From Ohtaekwangia sp036786105 (GTDB lineage: Bacteria; Bacteroidota; Bacteroidia; Cytophagales; Cyclobacteriaceae): DNA of 64,000 bases. Where the stretch lies: the NCBI RefSeq assembly GCF_036786105.1, contig NZ_DAIQRQ010000011.1, forward strand, positions 1 through 64,000, in the 5' to 3' direction. The notes beneath the pieces were generated by a model. That model saw only the letters and a list, made by a program, of their open reading frames with translations, was not told the origin of the DNA and did not search any database. Below are positions 27,133 through 36,457 of the stretch, piece after piece (the stretch's first letter is position 1; every line of letters starts with the position of its first letter). Both the position numbers and the translations under genes were made by a program.

Positions 27133-30100
27133 CTATCTCACCAACAAAACTCCTCCGCGTTTTTCTTTTGTGCCATCTTGCGGGCGGTAAGAACTCTTGT
27201 AGCGGACTATGTATGAATAGGTGCCGGCAGGCATGATCTGCGATGGATTGTTGTTAAAGCCTCCATTCCATTCGAACTCGCGTTCGGTAGAAGCAAACAC
27301 CATTTCTCCCCAGCGGTTGAAGATATATACCTGGAAGCCGTCATCATCGATAAAGAATGTAAAGAGCTTGAATCCCTGGTTGGCATCAAGACCGCTGGAA
27401 GGTCTGAAAGCATTAGGACCAACAATTACCGGATCACACTCTACGTTCACGGTAGTTTTATCAGAGCTCTGACAACCAAACGCATTTTCAAGATTTACCT
27501 GGAATATACCGGCTCGGTTGGCCGTATAGGTTTGTGTGGTTGTGTTGAGTGGTGAAGGAGAGCCGTTGATCAGTTCATACCAGTCGTACGATACAAAGTT
27601 AGCGCCAGGATCAAGTATTGCTACCCGTGTATTGGGATCGGGATTGGCATCATCCGGACAAATCAGACGTGTATCGGTAAGCTCACCCGGTGTTGATGGG
27701 GCAAGTTGTATAGGCATATCTGCGGTAGCTTCGCAGATACCATCCGATACTTTTACAGAATATAATCCAGCTTTAGTCTGATCATTTAATTGGGCTGATG
27801 TACCACCAGAGATCGCAGTGCCATCCAATGACCAGATATAGCTGCTTACCGTGCGACTTGGTGTTGCCAGCAATGCGAACGATGCTCCATCGCAAGGAGG
27901 ATTTACGGTTGTGATCGTTACACTTAACGGGCCGGAAATTGTTACTACCTTGGCAGCAGAATTTTTCGCAGGACATCCTGAAACAAGGCTTTGCATGCTC
28001 ATGGTATAGGTGCCCGATTGAGTAGCACTAAATTGCTGGCCAGTGCCAATGGGAGAAGAGGAACCATTCAGATACCAGGCATACGTATAACTGGCGACAG
28101 GATTAACATTTCCTGTAGGCGCTGCTTTTAATATTACCGGGGTTGTACAGGCGTTGAAAGTAAAGTCTGCTGTAAAGTTATCCACCGATATAGTTTGTGT
28201 AAGGGTTGCAGGGCAAGCGCCTCCGGCACCATCATCGATTACAACTTGCAGATCGTAGGTTCCCGGATTTATAGTAACGGTAGCTCCTGTTGAACTTCCG
28301 TTGAAGGCATTGGCAGGAGTCGAGGTCCACACAAATGAAGTAGCTCCTGTTCCGCTGGCCGTTACTTGTGCATTGNNNNNNNNNNNNNNNNNNNNNNNNN
28401 NNNNNNNNNNNNNNNNNNNNNNNNNNNNNNNNNNNNNNNNNNNNNNNNNNNNNNNNNNNNNNNNNNNNNNNNNNNCGAGGTCCACACAAATGAAGTAGCT
28501 CCTGTTCCGCTGGCCGTTACTTGTGCATTGATACACAGATTGGTTGTGCTGATGGCTGCGTTGGCTACTACTGTACCTTGTGATAAGGTTACTGTTGCAC
28601 CGGCTGAACAGTTTGTGGCATCGGTTATCTCGATCGCATAGTCTCCGGGAGGATATGAACCGGTTGATTGACGCGGGAAGGTGACTGTTGCTGAAGAGGA
28701 CTCAACAACTTGGCCGGTAGTGGCAGATGTTATCTTATATGTGCCCGACATGGCTGCAGACGCTGCTAACGTAATAGTGCCTGATGTACATATAGTTTGA
28801 GTTCCTCCGGTTACCGTGAAAGCGTTGGTGCTGATCGTGGTGGCATCATTGGTGAAGCATCCTGTTACCTGGTCAACAACCTGAATGTTGTAGGTGCCAG
28901 CGCCAAGCCCTGTAGCAGAACCGAGGAATGGCACGGCTATATTTTGTTTGGTATCGGCAAAGGAAGGGCCACCCAATGTATAAGATACGGGTGAACCAAC
29001 AGGCTGCGAAATATTAATTGATATACTTCCATTGCTTGCTCCACAATTAATTGTTCCACTTGGAGTAATGTTTACAACAGGAGATTGATTTACAGTAAAC
29101 GTAATTGTATCGCGCGCTGTACAGGTTGTAGTGGGATCAGTATATACCACTATATATTGAAATACTCCGGCTGTAGCAAAGCTGGCTACTTGTGTAGGAC
29201 CGTTGTTACCGGCGATCACCGTACCATTTAAACGCCATACGTGATTCTGGAAATTGATGCGTGTGTTCAGTGTAATGCCACCGTTGGCTGCAGAACATAC
29301 TGTTGAATCGGGACCAAGATTAATTGTGGTCAATGAAGGAAATACATCAATCTTGCCATCCGTAGAACATCCGGAAACTTTGCTGGTTACAGTTACATTA
29401 TAAAACCCTGCCTTGCTCACGCTGATCGTCTTGGTAGTGTCGCCCGTTACCCAGCTATAGGCGAGGCTTGGAGCATTGGTCGGGTTGGCATTCAATGTTA
29501 AAGGTGGATTGCAAAGTGCCAGCGTTGTAGAAGGATCTGCCGGAGGCGCATAGATTCTGAACTGTTGTGTAAGCACAGTATCCAGTCCGCAGCGATTGGT
29601 GATTTGCAATTGCGCTGTATATAATCCTGCCGTTGTGAACAGGTAACTGAACGTTGATTTTGTAGACGAAGTGACCACCGTGCCCGATGGTGATTTGATC
29701 TGCCAGAAGAATTTGTCGATCACATCCGTTCCGGTGCCGGAGAAGTTTGTAGAATCTCCCGCACAGACACCGGTTACCGCTATACCAGGGCCTTGCGTAG
29801 GATCGGAGATAATCTGTATAAAATTCGGTAATCCTAAATGACTCAAGGTACTCGCAGCCGGTACGGAAGGCTGCAATGGAAACTGATTAACATTGAATGA
29901 CGAAGCTCTTGTCGTATCACCATTTACGGTGATCATGCCTAAATAAGCTTTACCATCAACCGCTACATATATTTGCCCGTCAGGGCCAATCTGAATGGCA
30001 CCAAGTTTCTCATTGTAAGTTTGCTGCGACATTGGTGTTGGTTTCTTCACTTCGTGTGGTATGCCCAGTGTATCGAAAGCAAATTCGTAGAGCTTGGAGG

Positions 30101-32567
30101 TAACATCACTCAACGTTGCGAAGAGTTTATTTCCACCGGCACCAAATTCAATTCCATATACCTGCCCTGACGTGCTGTTCAGGTTAGCCTTACGGTAATT
30201 GGTTACTGCGCCCGTAGAGTCAGCAAAGTCAAATACTTCCACAATATTCGAAACACCCGGTGTAGAAAGCGCTACAGCGAGTCGGTTCTGCGGACCGAGC
30301 TTCATATAGCCCTGACCGTTTTGCGCATACGCCATCGAGTGGTCGGAGCCTATACTTGAGATCACCGGATTGCCTATACCTTGTGTCGTGATACGATATG
30401 CACGGAATGAGTTATTGCCATATTCGTGAGCGATCAACCAATTCTGGTTACCCGTAATTCTTTCCGTGCTTTTGGTAAAGAGCGTTACATTCTGATCTAC
30501 CAATCCACCGGTACCGTTGTTCAGCTTCAGGTCGAACAATGTATAAGCAACACGGTACGTGTAGGAACCATACACTTCCTGTGTTGTGAAGATATAGTAT
30601 AGCGTTTCATCACCGGGCACGGGTATGATCAACGCAGCTTGTGTCGATCCCGGATCACCACCTATACCCGAACCGATCTGGGTAAAGTTTCTGTCCCAAA
30701 CTTTATCGCCATCGGTAAAGAAGATCACTTGCCCATTGCGATCAGATATAGTCGAAGTTCCTTCCGGAGCATCCATTACCGGGTTGGATATGGATTGTGC
30801 CGGTGAAGATGGTTTACGAAACAAAGGATTGAAATCTATACCGGCATTCTGGCCAAAGTACCAGATGTTGGCACGTTGATCCTGTATACCGTATTCCTTG
30901 ATATTCACCCCGGCATAAGTTGAACATCCGCCTACCGTTGCAACGAGGTAATAATAGCCCGCAGAGTCAGGTTGCAACGTAGCGGTCGTGCCGGTACCAG
31001 GCGAGCCGATTGCTCCGGCAGGGCCATACCATTGCCAGGTAGGACTGCCGCTTCCCTGTATCTTTGCACTTACGCTAAATTTTCTGCCGCAGGAAGAAAC
31101 ATTTTTTGCTTTTGGAAACGGAAGCTCGCAACTACAGGCAGTAGTATCCTGCACCAGGTTGATCTGGGTATCGAAGTTGTTGATTGTGATGGCTTGTACG
31201 GTATCTTTTACAACACCATTCAAAAATGCTTTGACCGTTACGTTGTATGTGCCGCCGGCTTTATAAGTATATACCGGGCTCCAGTCACGGGAGGAACCGC
31301 CATCGCCAAAATTCCAGTTAAGACTGTCAGCTCCTGGTGTTACCGTGGGGAAGAAAGATGTAGGAGCATTGGCACAGAATCCCTTGGCATCAAAATATAC
31401 TTTCATTTTGATGCTGTCGTGTGGTGCAAATGTAGGGAACTGCCTTCCGCCAAAGTTGCCGGTAAAGATTTGTGCGTTGTAATTTACTTCGCTCGCTACT
31501 GTATCTGTATTGGTCAAAGCTCCCAGAAAGAACGAGCCGCCGGATTGATAGAGGTGATAGATCACACTGTCAGGGCCCATCTGCAGGCCATAACTTTCAG
31601 TGGGTTGTGTTGATAATACCGATGCCGGCGAAAGTGTCGGAGCGGTAAGATCATACTGCAACACATCGCCGGCAGCAGCACCTTCGCCAAATACAGATAC
31701 ATACAGATATTGCCCTTTGGGACTGAACTCGGCATCGTAGATAGCCTGGTTGACCACTGGATTTACCCCTGTGTTGATTACGCGTGTGCTGGTAAGTGTT
31801 GGCAACGTGGCCGGGGTTACCGGAAAAGTAATGGAAAGAATTTCAATGTCACGGTTGACTTCCTGGGGAGACACAGCAATGCGTTTAGACGCTGCGTTGT
31901 AATTGAAGTTGGCAGCGCTCTGAATAAGTCCTCCGGAAACAAGTCCCTGGTATACCACACCAGCAGTACTGATCTTCACAAAATGGTAGTTGGTCGTGCC
32001 TTTTGCATGAGTCATCAACCAAATGTCAGTGCCGTTGATATCGGCCATCGTAATCATGGCTTCCGACAGGTTGGAAGGTAAACCTGCTATGGTCTGATTT
32101 TTTGTAGTGACATCGCCGAGGGGAGGTTGACCAAAAGCTGTCGCGTTACCAATCTGGAGAGAGTCAACTATACTATAGCGCACTGTTCCCGAAGCATCGG
32201 CATGGAAAATATAGTATTGTGCGGAGTTAGCCGGATTTTGACAAATAGCCACCGGCTGATTGCGGGTAGCATCGCCCGTGATAGCGCCGTTGGGCATAGC
32301 CTGATGGGAGGCATCGATCACACGGGTACCATCGGTATAAAAGAAAAGATTACCGGTTACGGGATCACTGGCTACGGCGCTTCCGCCTGTGCCAAAAGGA
32401 ATGAACTGATTTGTTACCAGTGACGCGGAGTTATCGGAACGACTGAACCGTATGCCGCGATTACTGTTACCGAAGTACCAGTTATGGCCGGCAAAGTTCT
32501 GTGCCATAGTGCAGACCGGCATGACTGCTGTTATCAAAAAAAGAAACCGGTAAAGATGTTTTCTCAC
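27133..32567 (-). CDS. Giant secreted adhesin with gliding-type C-terminal domain (spans assembly gap)
   Basis: One gene interrupted by a 100-N gap. Removing the gap plus one of the flanking 55-bp copies (155 bp) brings the two halves into one frame of 1759 residues. Signal peptide about 1-22. Two related domains begin NWYFGNSNRGIRFS (about residue 28) and NIWYFGQNAGIDFN (about residue 567), each with a FFTDG or FFYTDG motif, suggesting internal duplication of a propeller-like module. PKD-like segments (SLNWNFGDGG, KFFWQIKSPSG) and Ig-like repeats follow. The end is a CHU_C domain (FQVYIFNRWGEMVFAS, PAGTYSYIVRY), predicting T9SS type B export. It is divergent from a PorP/SprF gene, its likely partner. 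Confidence 0.9.
28321..28375. repeat. 55-bp copy on the left of the first assembly gap
   Basis: Identical to 28476-28530. The equal length at both gaps in this window points to the k-mer overlap used in assembly, not to a biological repeat. Confidence 0.85.
28376..28475. other. Assembly gap (100 N)
   Basis: Exactly 100 undetermined bases inside the giant adhesin gene, flanked by identical 55-bp sequences. Collapsing the duplication restores the frame, so no real sequence seems to be missing. Confidence 0.95.
28476..28530. repeat. 55-bp copy on the right of the first assembly gap
   Basis: Identical to 28321-28375; see that entry. Confidence 0.85.
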
Positions 32568-32616
32568 GTTCTTCAGTATTTGGTTCTGTAACTTACCAAT
32601 CGTTCTGTTTATGTGT

Positions 32617-32624
32617 CAAATGTA
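32617..32624 (-). promoter_or_regulatory. Candidate TACATTTG -7 box for the giant adhesin gene
   Basis: The minus strand matches TAnnTTTG 50 bp before the start codon at 32567. No clear -33 element. Confidence 0.4.
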
Positions 32625-32639
32625 AAACGCTCAAGTCGT

Positions 32640-32805
32640 TTTAAAGTATACAATTTGAGTTAAAATTAACCGTTAACACTAAGCTGTTAACAGTTGAGCG
32701 ATAATATTGCGTAAGCTGGTGTTAATCGGGCGCCGGTACAACTGAGCAGACAACGGTTAACGGATAACGGTTTTTCTGCGGAAGGATAACGGATAACGGA
32801 TAACT
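32640..32805. repeat. TTAACCGTTA-type repeat block (family B)
   Basis: Between the divergent adhesin and PorP/SprF genes, words such as AACCGTTAACACT, CTGTTAACAGTT, CAACGGTTAACGGATAACGG and GGATAACGGATAACGGATAAC follow one another. Part is a tandem run of GGATAAC. It belongs to the same family as the blocks near 3.05, 3.27, 17.96 and 34.65 kb. Confidence 0.6.
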
Positions 32806-32851
32806 TTTTATTACTTTGCCCCGATTGCATAATCTAAAAACACACGACTCG

Positions 32852-33895
32852 ATGTACAGGATACTCCTGCTTTTATGTGTATTAATGCTGGTGCTGGAAG
32901 GTGCGGTAACTGCTCAGGACCCTCAATTTTCCCAATTTTATGCAGCACCGCTCTACCTGAATCCTGCATTGGCAGGATCGACCAACCAGGCAAGAGCAGG
33001 TATGAACTACCGCAATCAGTGGCCCGGTATTGATGCAAACTTTACTACCGTGTCGGCATACTTCGATTATTTTATTGAAGACAAGAACAGTGGTATAGGA
33101 ATGATTCTGACCCGCGACCGCGAAGGGCTTGCAGGTCTACGTTCCATAAATCTCGGGTTGCAATATTCGTACGAACTGAAGCTTACCAACTACCTCGGCT
33201 TTCGTCCGGGGGTGCAGGTAGGGCTTTATAACCGCGATGTAAATTTTGGCAAGCTTACCTTTGGTGATCAGTTTGATCCGGCTACCGGGCAACTCATCAG
33301 CAAGCAAACTGCGGAGACATTCAATACACAATCCAGTAAAACATTTTTAGACCTTTCTTTTGGTGGTGTATTCTTTACCAAGAGTGCATGGCTGGGAGTT
33401 TCTACATGGCACCTTACGCAGCCTAACCAGAGTCTGATCGGTGAGGTAAGCAAACTTCCGATGAAGCTATCGGTACATGGAGGTTTTAAATTCTATATGA
33501 CACCGGGTGTAACAGGAAGCGGAGTATATGCACGCAAATCGGAGAGAAGTATAGCGCCTGCTTTCCAGTACCGTCATCAGGGACAATGGGATCAGGTCGA
33601 TCTTGGTATGTACTTTACCTTCGAACCCCTGGTATTGGGAACATGGTATCGCGGAGTACCTTTCAAGAATGTAGGAGGTACAGTCAATAACGAATCCATT
33701 GTTCTCCTCATCGGCTTTACCAAACTTGGTGCAAAAGATGCGATCAACATCGGTTATAGCTACGACTATACTATCTCTAAACTGGGTACGGGCAGCGGTG
33801 GTGCACATGAGTTCAGCCTGGTATATACCTGGCCGATGCGTAATCCCCGCAAGCCACCAAAAGACAAGCTCATTATTCCGTGCCCTGACTTTTAA
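32852..33895 (+). CDS. PorP/SprF-family type IX secretion membrane protein
   Basis: A 347-residue outer-membrane protein. The start at 32852 is chosen because it gives a clean signal peptide (MYRILLLLCVLMLVLEGAVT, cleavage before QDPQFSQF). Family signatures: QFYAAPLYLNPALAGSTNQ, NYRNQWPGIDANFTTVSA, GIGMILTRDREGLAGL, and the C-terminal beta-rich YSYDYTISKLGTGSGGAHEFSL. No SPOR tail, unlike the paralogue at 23666. It is divergent from a type B-sorted adhesin gene and is probably needed to display or export it. Monocistronic, ending at a UUCG-loop terminator. Confidence 0.93.
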   Translation: MYRILLLLCVLMLVLEGAVTAQDPQFSQFYAAPLYLNPALAGSTNQARAGMNYRNQWPGIDANFTTVSAYFDYFIEDKNSGIGMILTRDREGLAGLRSINLGLQYSYELKLTNYLGFRPGVQVGLYNRDVNFGKLTFGDQFDPATGQLISKQTAETFNTQSSKTFLDLSFGGVFFTKSAWLGVSTWHLTQPNQSLIGEVSKLPMKLSVHGGFKFYMTPGVTGSGVYARKSERSIAPAFQYRHQGQWDQVDLGMYFTFEPLVLGTWYRGVPFKNVGGTVNNESIVLLIGFTKLGAKDAINIGYSYDYTISKLGTGSGGAHEFSLVYTWPMRNPRKPPKDKLIIPCPDF

Positions 33896-33917
33896 AATGA
33901 TATTACAGATACAGTAT

Positions 33918-33943
33918 AAGGCTTCCTTCGGGGAGCCTTTTTA
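33918..33943 (+). terminator. UUCG-loop terminator after the PorP/SprF gene
   Basis: A 9-bp stem AAGGCTTCC / GGGAGCCTT (one G-T pair) closed by a C(TTCG)G tetraloop and followed by TTT. Tetraloop and stem make it very stable. Confidence 0.85.
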
Positions 33944-34020
33944 ATTGTATAGTAGTATGTGTTGGTATATACTTTAACACAAGCCACAACGAGTGTAGAA
34001 CCAATCATTATCTTTACATC

Positions 34021-34626
34021 ATGAGTATTCAATATTCACTCGAACTGTTTGGTACATTTTTCTTTGCCGTTTCAGGCGCACTTGCCATTCAGGATAAAGA
34101 GCACGACTGGTTTGGTGCCGGCTTTACCGGCTTTGTTACGGCAATAGGAGGAGGAAGTCTTCGCGATATGATCTTGGGAAGCTATCCGCTGGTATGGGTA
34201 GGTGATATATACTTTGTGTACAGCATCATTGTGGGAGTAGGAGCGGCTATTATATTCTACAAATACCTTATCCGACTGCGCAGAACATTTTTTCTGTTCG
34301 ATACTTTTGGCATCGCATTCTTTACGGTGTTGGGTGTAGAGAAATCGTTGAGCCTCGGTGTTCGCCCGGAGATTGCAGCGATCATGGGCATGTTCTCGGC
34401 CATTATGGGAGGCGTAATCCGCGATACGCTTACCAATGAAACACCGATAATTTTTAGAAAAGAGATCTATGCTACAGCGTGCCTGGCCGGTGCAGTATGT
34501 TACCTGCTGCTCGATTTGCATACCACCGTAGAACGAAACACCACCATGCTTCTCTCCGCAGGCCTGATCATTACTATCAGATTGGTAGCCGTAAAGTTCA
34601 GGCTGTCGCTGCCCGAGTTGAAGTAG
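34021..34626 (+). CDS. TRIC-type cation channel (UPF0126 family) membrane protein
   Basis: A 201-residue inner-membrane protein with seven hydrophobic helices arranged as two UPF0126 repeats. Each repeat has a glycine-rich motif followed by Arg-Asp: AIGGGSLRDMILG (first) and MGGVIRDTLTNE (second). Bacterial homologues of trimeric intracellular cation channels conduct K+ and similar ions; the physiological role here is unknown. It stands alone. Confidence 0.92.
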   Translation: MSIQYSLELFGTFFFAVSGALAIQDKEHDWFGAGFTGFVTAIGGGSLRDMILGSYPLVWVGDIYFVYSIIVGVGAAIIFYKYLIRLRRTFFLFDTFGIAFFTVLGVEKSLSLGVRPEIAAIMGMFSAIMGGVIRDTLTNETPIIFRKEIYATACLAGAVCYLLLDLHTTVERNTTMLLSAGLIITIRLVAVKFRLSLPELK

Positions 34627-34918
34627 CGAATAGTTAACCGTTACAGGTTATTAGTTACAGGTTAACCGGGAAGAGTGATGTATTGAGTTTGTTAACGGAT
34701 AACGATTAACCGGTAACGGATAACGAATGATGAAGTAATGACAAAGTAAAGAACGTACAGCGTTAGATATATGATACAACTTCCAGGAGCCAGCAGCTTG
34801 AGGCTTTACTTAAAATATTGAATAAGGAACACCGATCAACAAGTGTTGAAGTATAAAACCTAACACCGCTAACCTCGCTCACTCACATACCTTTAGCAGC
34901 TCGAGGCCGGCAGCTGGC
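34627..34918. repeat. Gene-free stretch with family B and family C words
   Basis: From 34627 to 34735 the TTAACCGTTACAGG and GGATAACGATTAACCGG words recur (family B). From about 34783 to 34918 they are replaced by AGCAGCTTGAGG, AGCAGCTCGAGGCC and GGCAGCTGGCAAC words (family C). No open frame or terminator is convincing. Confidence 0.55.
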
Positions 34919-34973
34919 AACTTTAAAAAAATACTAACGAAAGTTAGTGGCCACGAAAAAAAATTAAAGTTCT
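34919..34973. repeat. 55-bp copy on the left of the second gap, containing a hairpin
   Basis: Identical to 35074-35128. Inside is a perfect hairpin ACTAAC-GAAA-GTTAGT (34933-34948) that runs into the palindrome GTGGCCAC, and the ends are AACTTTAA and TTAAAGTT. The duplication itself is an assembly artefact; the inverted structure is real sequence. Confidence 0.8.
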
Positions 34974-35073
34974 NNNNNNNNNNNNNNNNNNNNNNNNNNN
35001 NNNNNNNNNNNNNNNNNNNNNNNNNNNNNNNNNNNNNNNNNNNNNNNNNNNNNNNNNNNNNNNNNNNNNNNNN
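34974..35073. other. Assembly gap (100 N)
   Basis: Exactly 100 undetermined bases upstream of the arginine operon promoter, flanked by identical 55-bp copies as at the first gap. Confidence 0.95.
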
Positions 35074-35128
35074 AACTTTAAAAAAATACTAACGAAAGTT
35101 AGTGGCCACGAAAAAAAATTAAAGTTCT
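35074..35128. repeat. 55-bp copy on the right of the second gap
   Basis: Identical to 34919-34973; see that entry. The copy nearest the operon ends 12 bp before the TTTG element of the operon promoter. Confidence 0.8.
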
Positions 35129-35139
35129 TGCCTGGAATA

Positions 35140-35173
35140 TTTGCCATTTAACAAACTTTTCCGTTTAATTTTG
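35140..35173 (+). promoter_or_regulatory. Promoter of the arginine operon
   Basis: TTTG at 35140-35143 and TAATTTTG at 35166-35173 (exact TAnnTTTG), 22 bp apart, slightly longer than the usual 19-21. Transcription would start near 35180, giving a leader of over 230 nt before the first structural gene. Confidence 0.6.
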
Positions 35174-35179
35174 CATTTA

Positions 35180-35411
35180 GAAAAAACAATAAATAAAAAC
35201 TGAATGATTTTCATCTAACGTTTCACTTAAACGCTTGAAAAGAAATTGAAAACATTGTTCACCATAATTAAAGCGGCTAAGGCTGCTTTCCAACCTGAAA
35301 GAACATTCCAGTTCTTATTCTCTGCCTGCATGGTGACCAGGCGACCCCGACCCGTACGCTTCGCGCGTATCTGATACCTCCATCATACAACTTTCATAGT
35401 TGAGTAACGTG
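35180..35411 (+). promoter_or_regulatory. Long leader of the arginine operon, candidate attenuator
   Basis: The leader carries an Arg-rich short frame (35330-35374) and several small hairpins. CGTTT/AAACG lies near 35219-35233. TACGC-TTCGC-GCGTA (35355-35369) falls right on the Arg codons. CAACT/AGTTG is at 35388-35402, and ATGTC/GACAT (35412-35424) covers the first ATG of the GNAT gene. A ribosome stalled at Arg codons would open the second of these. No strong terminator with a T tract is present, so control would more likely act on translation of the first gene. Functional role is inferred. Confidence 0.5.
35330..35374 (+). CDS. Arg-rich leader peptide of the arginine operon (candidate)
   Basis: A 14-codon frame encoding MVTRRPRPVRFARI: five Arg in fourteen residues, using AGG, CGA, CGA, CGC and CGT. 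It lies between the operon promoter and the first gene of an arginine biosynthetic operon, where leader peptides sensing charged tRNA are expected. The frame stays open upstream to 35231, and a TTG start would give about 42 residues with the same Arg-rich end, so the true start is unsure. No homologue is known to me. Confidence 0.45.
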   Translation: MVTRRPRPVRFARI

Positions 35412-36287
35412 ATGTCAAGGACATTGCGTTTTTGTGCTTTTGGGCATAATTTCTTTAACAGGGTCATTTTAAATCGAACAACATTGGAAAATCATAATAT
35501 CATTGTCAGACTGGCTACAGTTGACGATAAACATTACGCAGAAACCATCACGAAGGAGATGGAAGAATCTGCCAAAGCGCGAGGTACCGGTATCGCCAAG
35601 CGTTCACCTTCCTATATCGAAATGAAGATGGAAGAAGGTAAAGCCATTATAGCTGTTACAACGGACGGTACATGGGTAGGCTTCTGCTATATTGAAGCCT
35701 GGGAACATGAAAAGTACGTTGCCAACTCTGGTCTCATTGTGTCGCCTGCTTTCCGTAAGACAGGTGTTGCCACAGAGATCAAACACAAAGTATTTAACCT
35801 GTCGCGGCAAAAATATCCGCACGCAAAAATATTCGGACTCACTACCGGTCTCGCGGTAATGAAGATCAACTCCGACCTCGGGTATGAGCCCGTTACCTAT
35901 TCAGAGCTCACCAACGATGAAGAATTCTGGAAAGGCTGCCAGAGCTGTGTGAACTACGAGATACTGATGAGCAAGGGACGGAAGAACTGTATGTGTACCG
36001 CCATGTTGTTTGACCCTGTAGAAGCAGAGGCGAAGATCAAAGCGGCTGCAGCACGTGCACAGGTTCAGCAACCGGAACCTGCCAAGGCCGCCACCGTGGT
36101 AACTCCGGAAGGTGAGCTGGTAACGCAGCGCCATCGTCAGTTCAAAGGTAATTTCAAACTGTTCGAGCGATGGGTTCGCTTCAAGCAATTCGTGCTCCTC
36201 AAGTCTTTCCGCAAGAGAGATGAAGGTAATGATACCGGAGCGCGCTCTGATAAAAAATCACTACTGAGCTTTTTCTTCTTCTGGTAA
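35412..36287 (+). CDS. GNAT acetyltransferase heading the arginine operon (candidate N-acetylglutamate synthase)
   Basis: First gene of the arginine operon. A GNAT domain occupies about residues 25-180 with acetyl-CoA motif FRKTGVATEI and the preceding NSGLIVSPAF strand. A Cys-rich segment follows (CQSC and, 14 residues later, CMC), which might bind metal. Bacteroidota lack a classical ArgA, and GNAT proteins with this sequence pattern sit in arg clusters there, so acetylation of glutamate is the likely role (inference). A C-terminal extension of about 85 residues is Ala/Pro- then Lys/Arg-rich. Start uncertain: family members usually begin at the equivalent of ENHNIIVRL, which here would need TTG at 35484; ATG at 35412 is used. 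Confidence 0.82.
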   Translation: MSRTLRFCAFGHNFFNRVILNRTTLENHNIIVRLATVDDKHYAETITKEMEESAKARGTGIAKRSPSYIEMKMEEGKAIIAVTTDGTWVGFCYIEAWEHEKYVANSGLIVSPAFRKTGVATEIKHKVFNLSRQKYPHAKIFGLTTGLAVMKINSDLGYEPVTYSELTNDEEFWKGCQSCVNYEILMSKGRKNCMCTAMLFDPVEAEAKIKAAAARAQVQQPEPAKAATVVTPEGELVTQRHRQFKGNFKLFERWVRFKQFVLLKSFRKRDEGNDTGARSDKKSLLSFFFFW

Positions 36288-36457
36288 CACAGGAGAAAGT
36301 AAATTAATATACACAGAGCCAGGAGCTATACAGATGCACTTGTAGTTTTGTGTAGAGACACTATGTCTGCCGTGCATCAGGGCGGCACGCAAGCGTATGC
36401 ACACATCACACCGCAGCTTGCTGCAGAACTCTAAAGTCTTAAAAATTAAAAAAGGAG
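36288..36457. other. 170-bp spacer between the GNAT gene and argG
   Basis: Contains GTAGAGACACTATGTC and a GCAGC-TT-GCTGC hairpin at about 36412-36425, then an A-rich stretch and AAAGGAG directly touching the argG ATG. No T tract or promoter box was found, so read-through into argG is likely. Confidence 0.4.

Noticed and set aside
28321..28530. 55-bp direct repeats as a biological repeat or duplicated protein segment
   Set aside because: The same 55-bp size recurs at the second N-gap and collapse restores the frame, so it is an assembly overlap.
30972..31613. Open frame of 213 codons on the plus strand inside the giant adhesin
   Set aside because: Cys/Arg-rich shadow of the minus-strand gene, with no recognisable domain.
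32740..32805. Tandem GGATAAC run considered as a CRISPR array or phage attachment site
   Set aside because: Units are short, degenerate and have no unique spacers; no cas or integrase gene is in the window.
35231..35329. Longer version of the leader frame as a conventional small gene
   Set aside because: It has no ATG start and needs TTG; kept only as an alternative start of the leader peptide.
36350..36425. GTAGAGACACTATGTC region as a riboswitch or terminator before argG
   Set aside because: Only short hairpins form and there is no T tract or known aptamer core.
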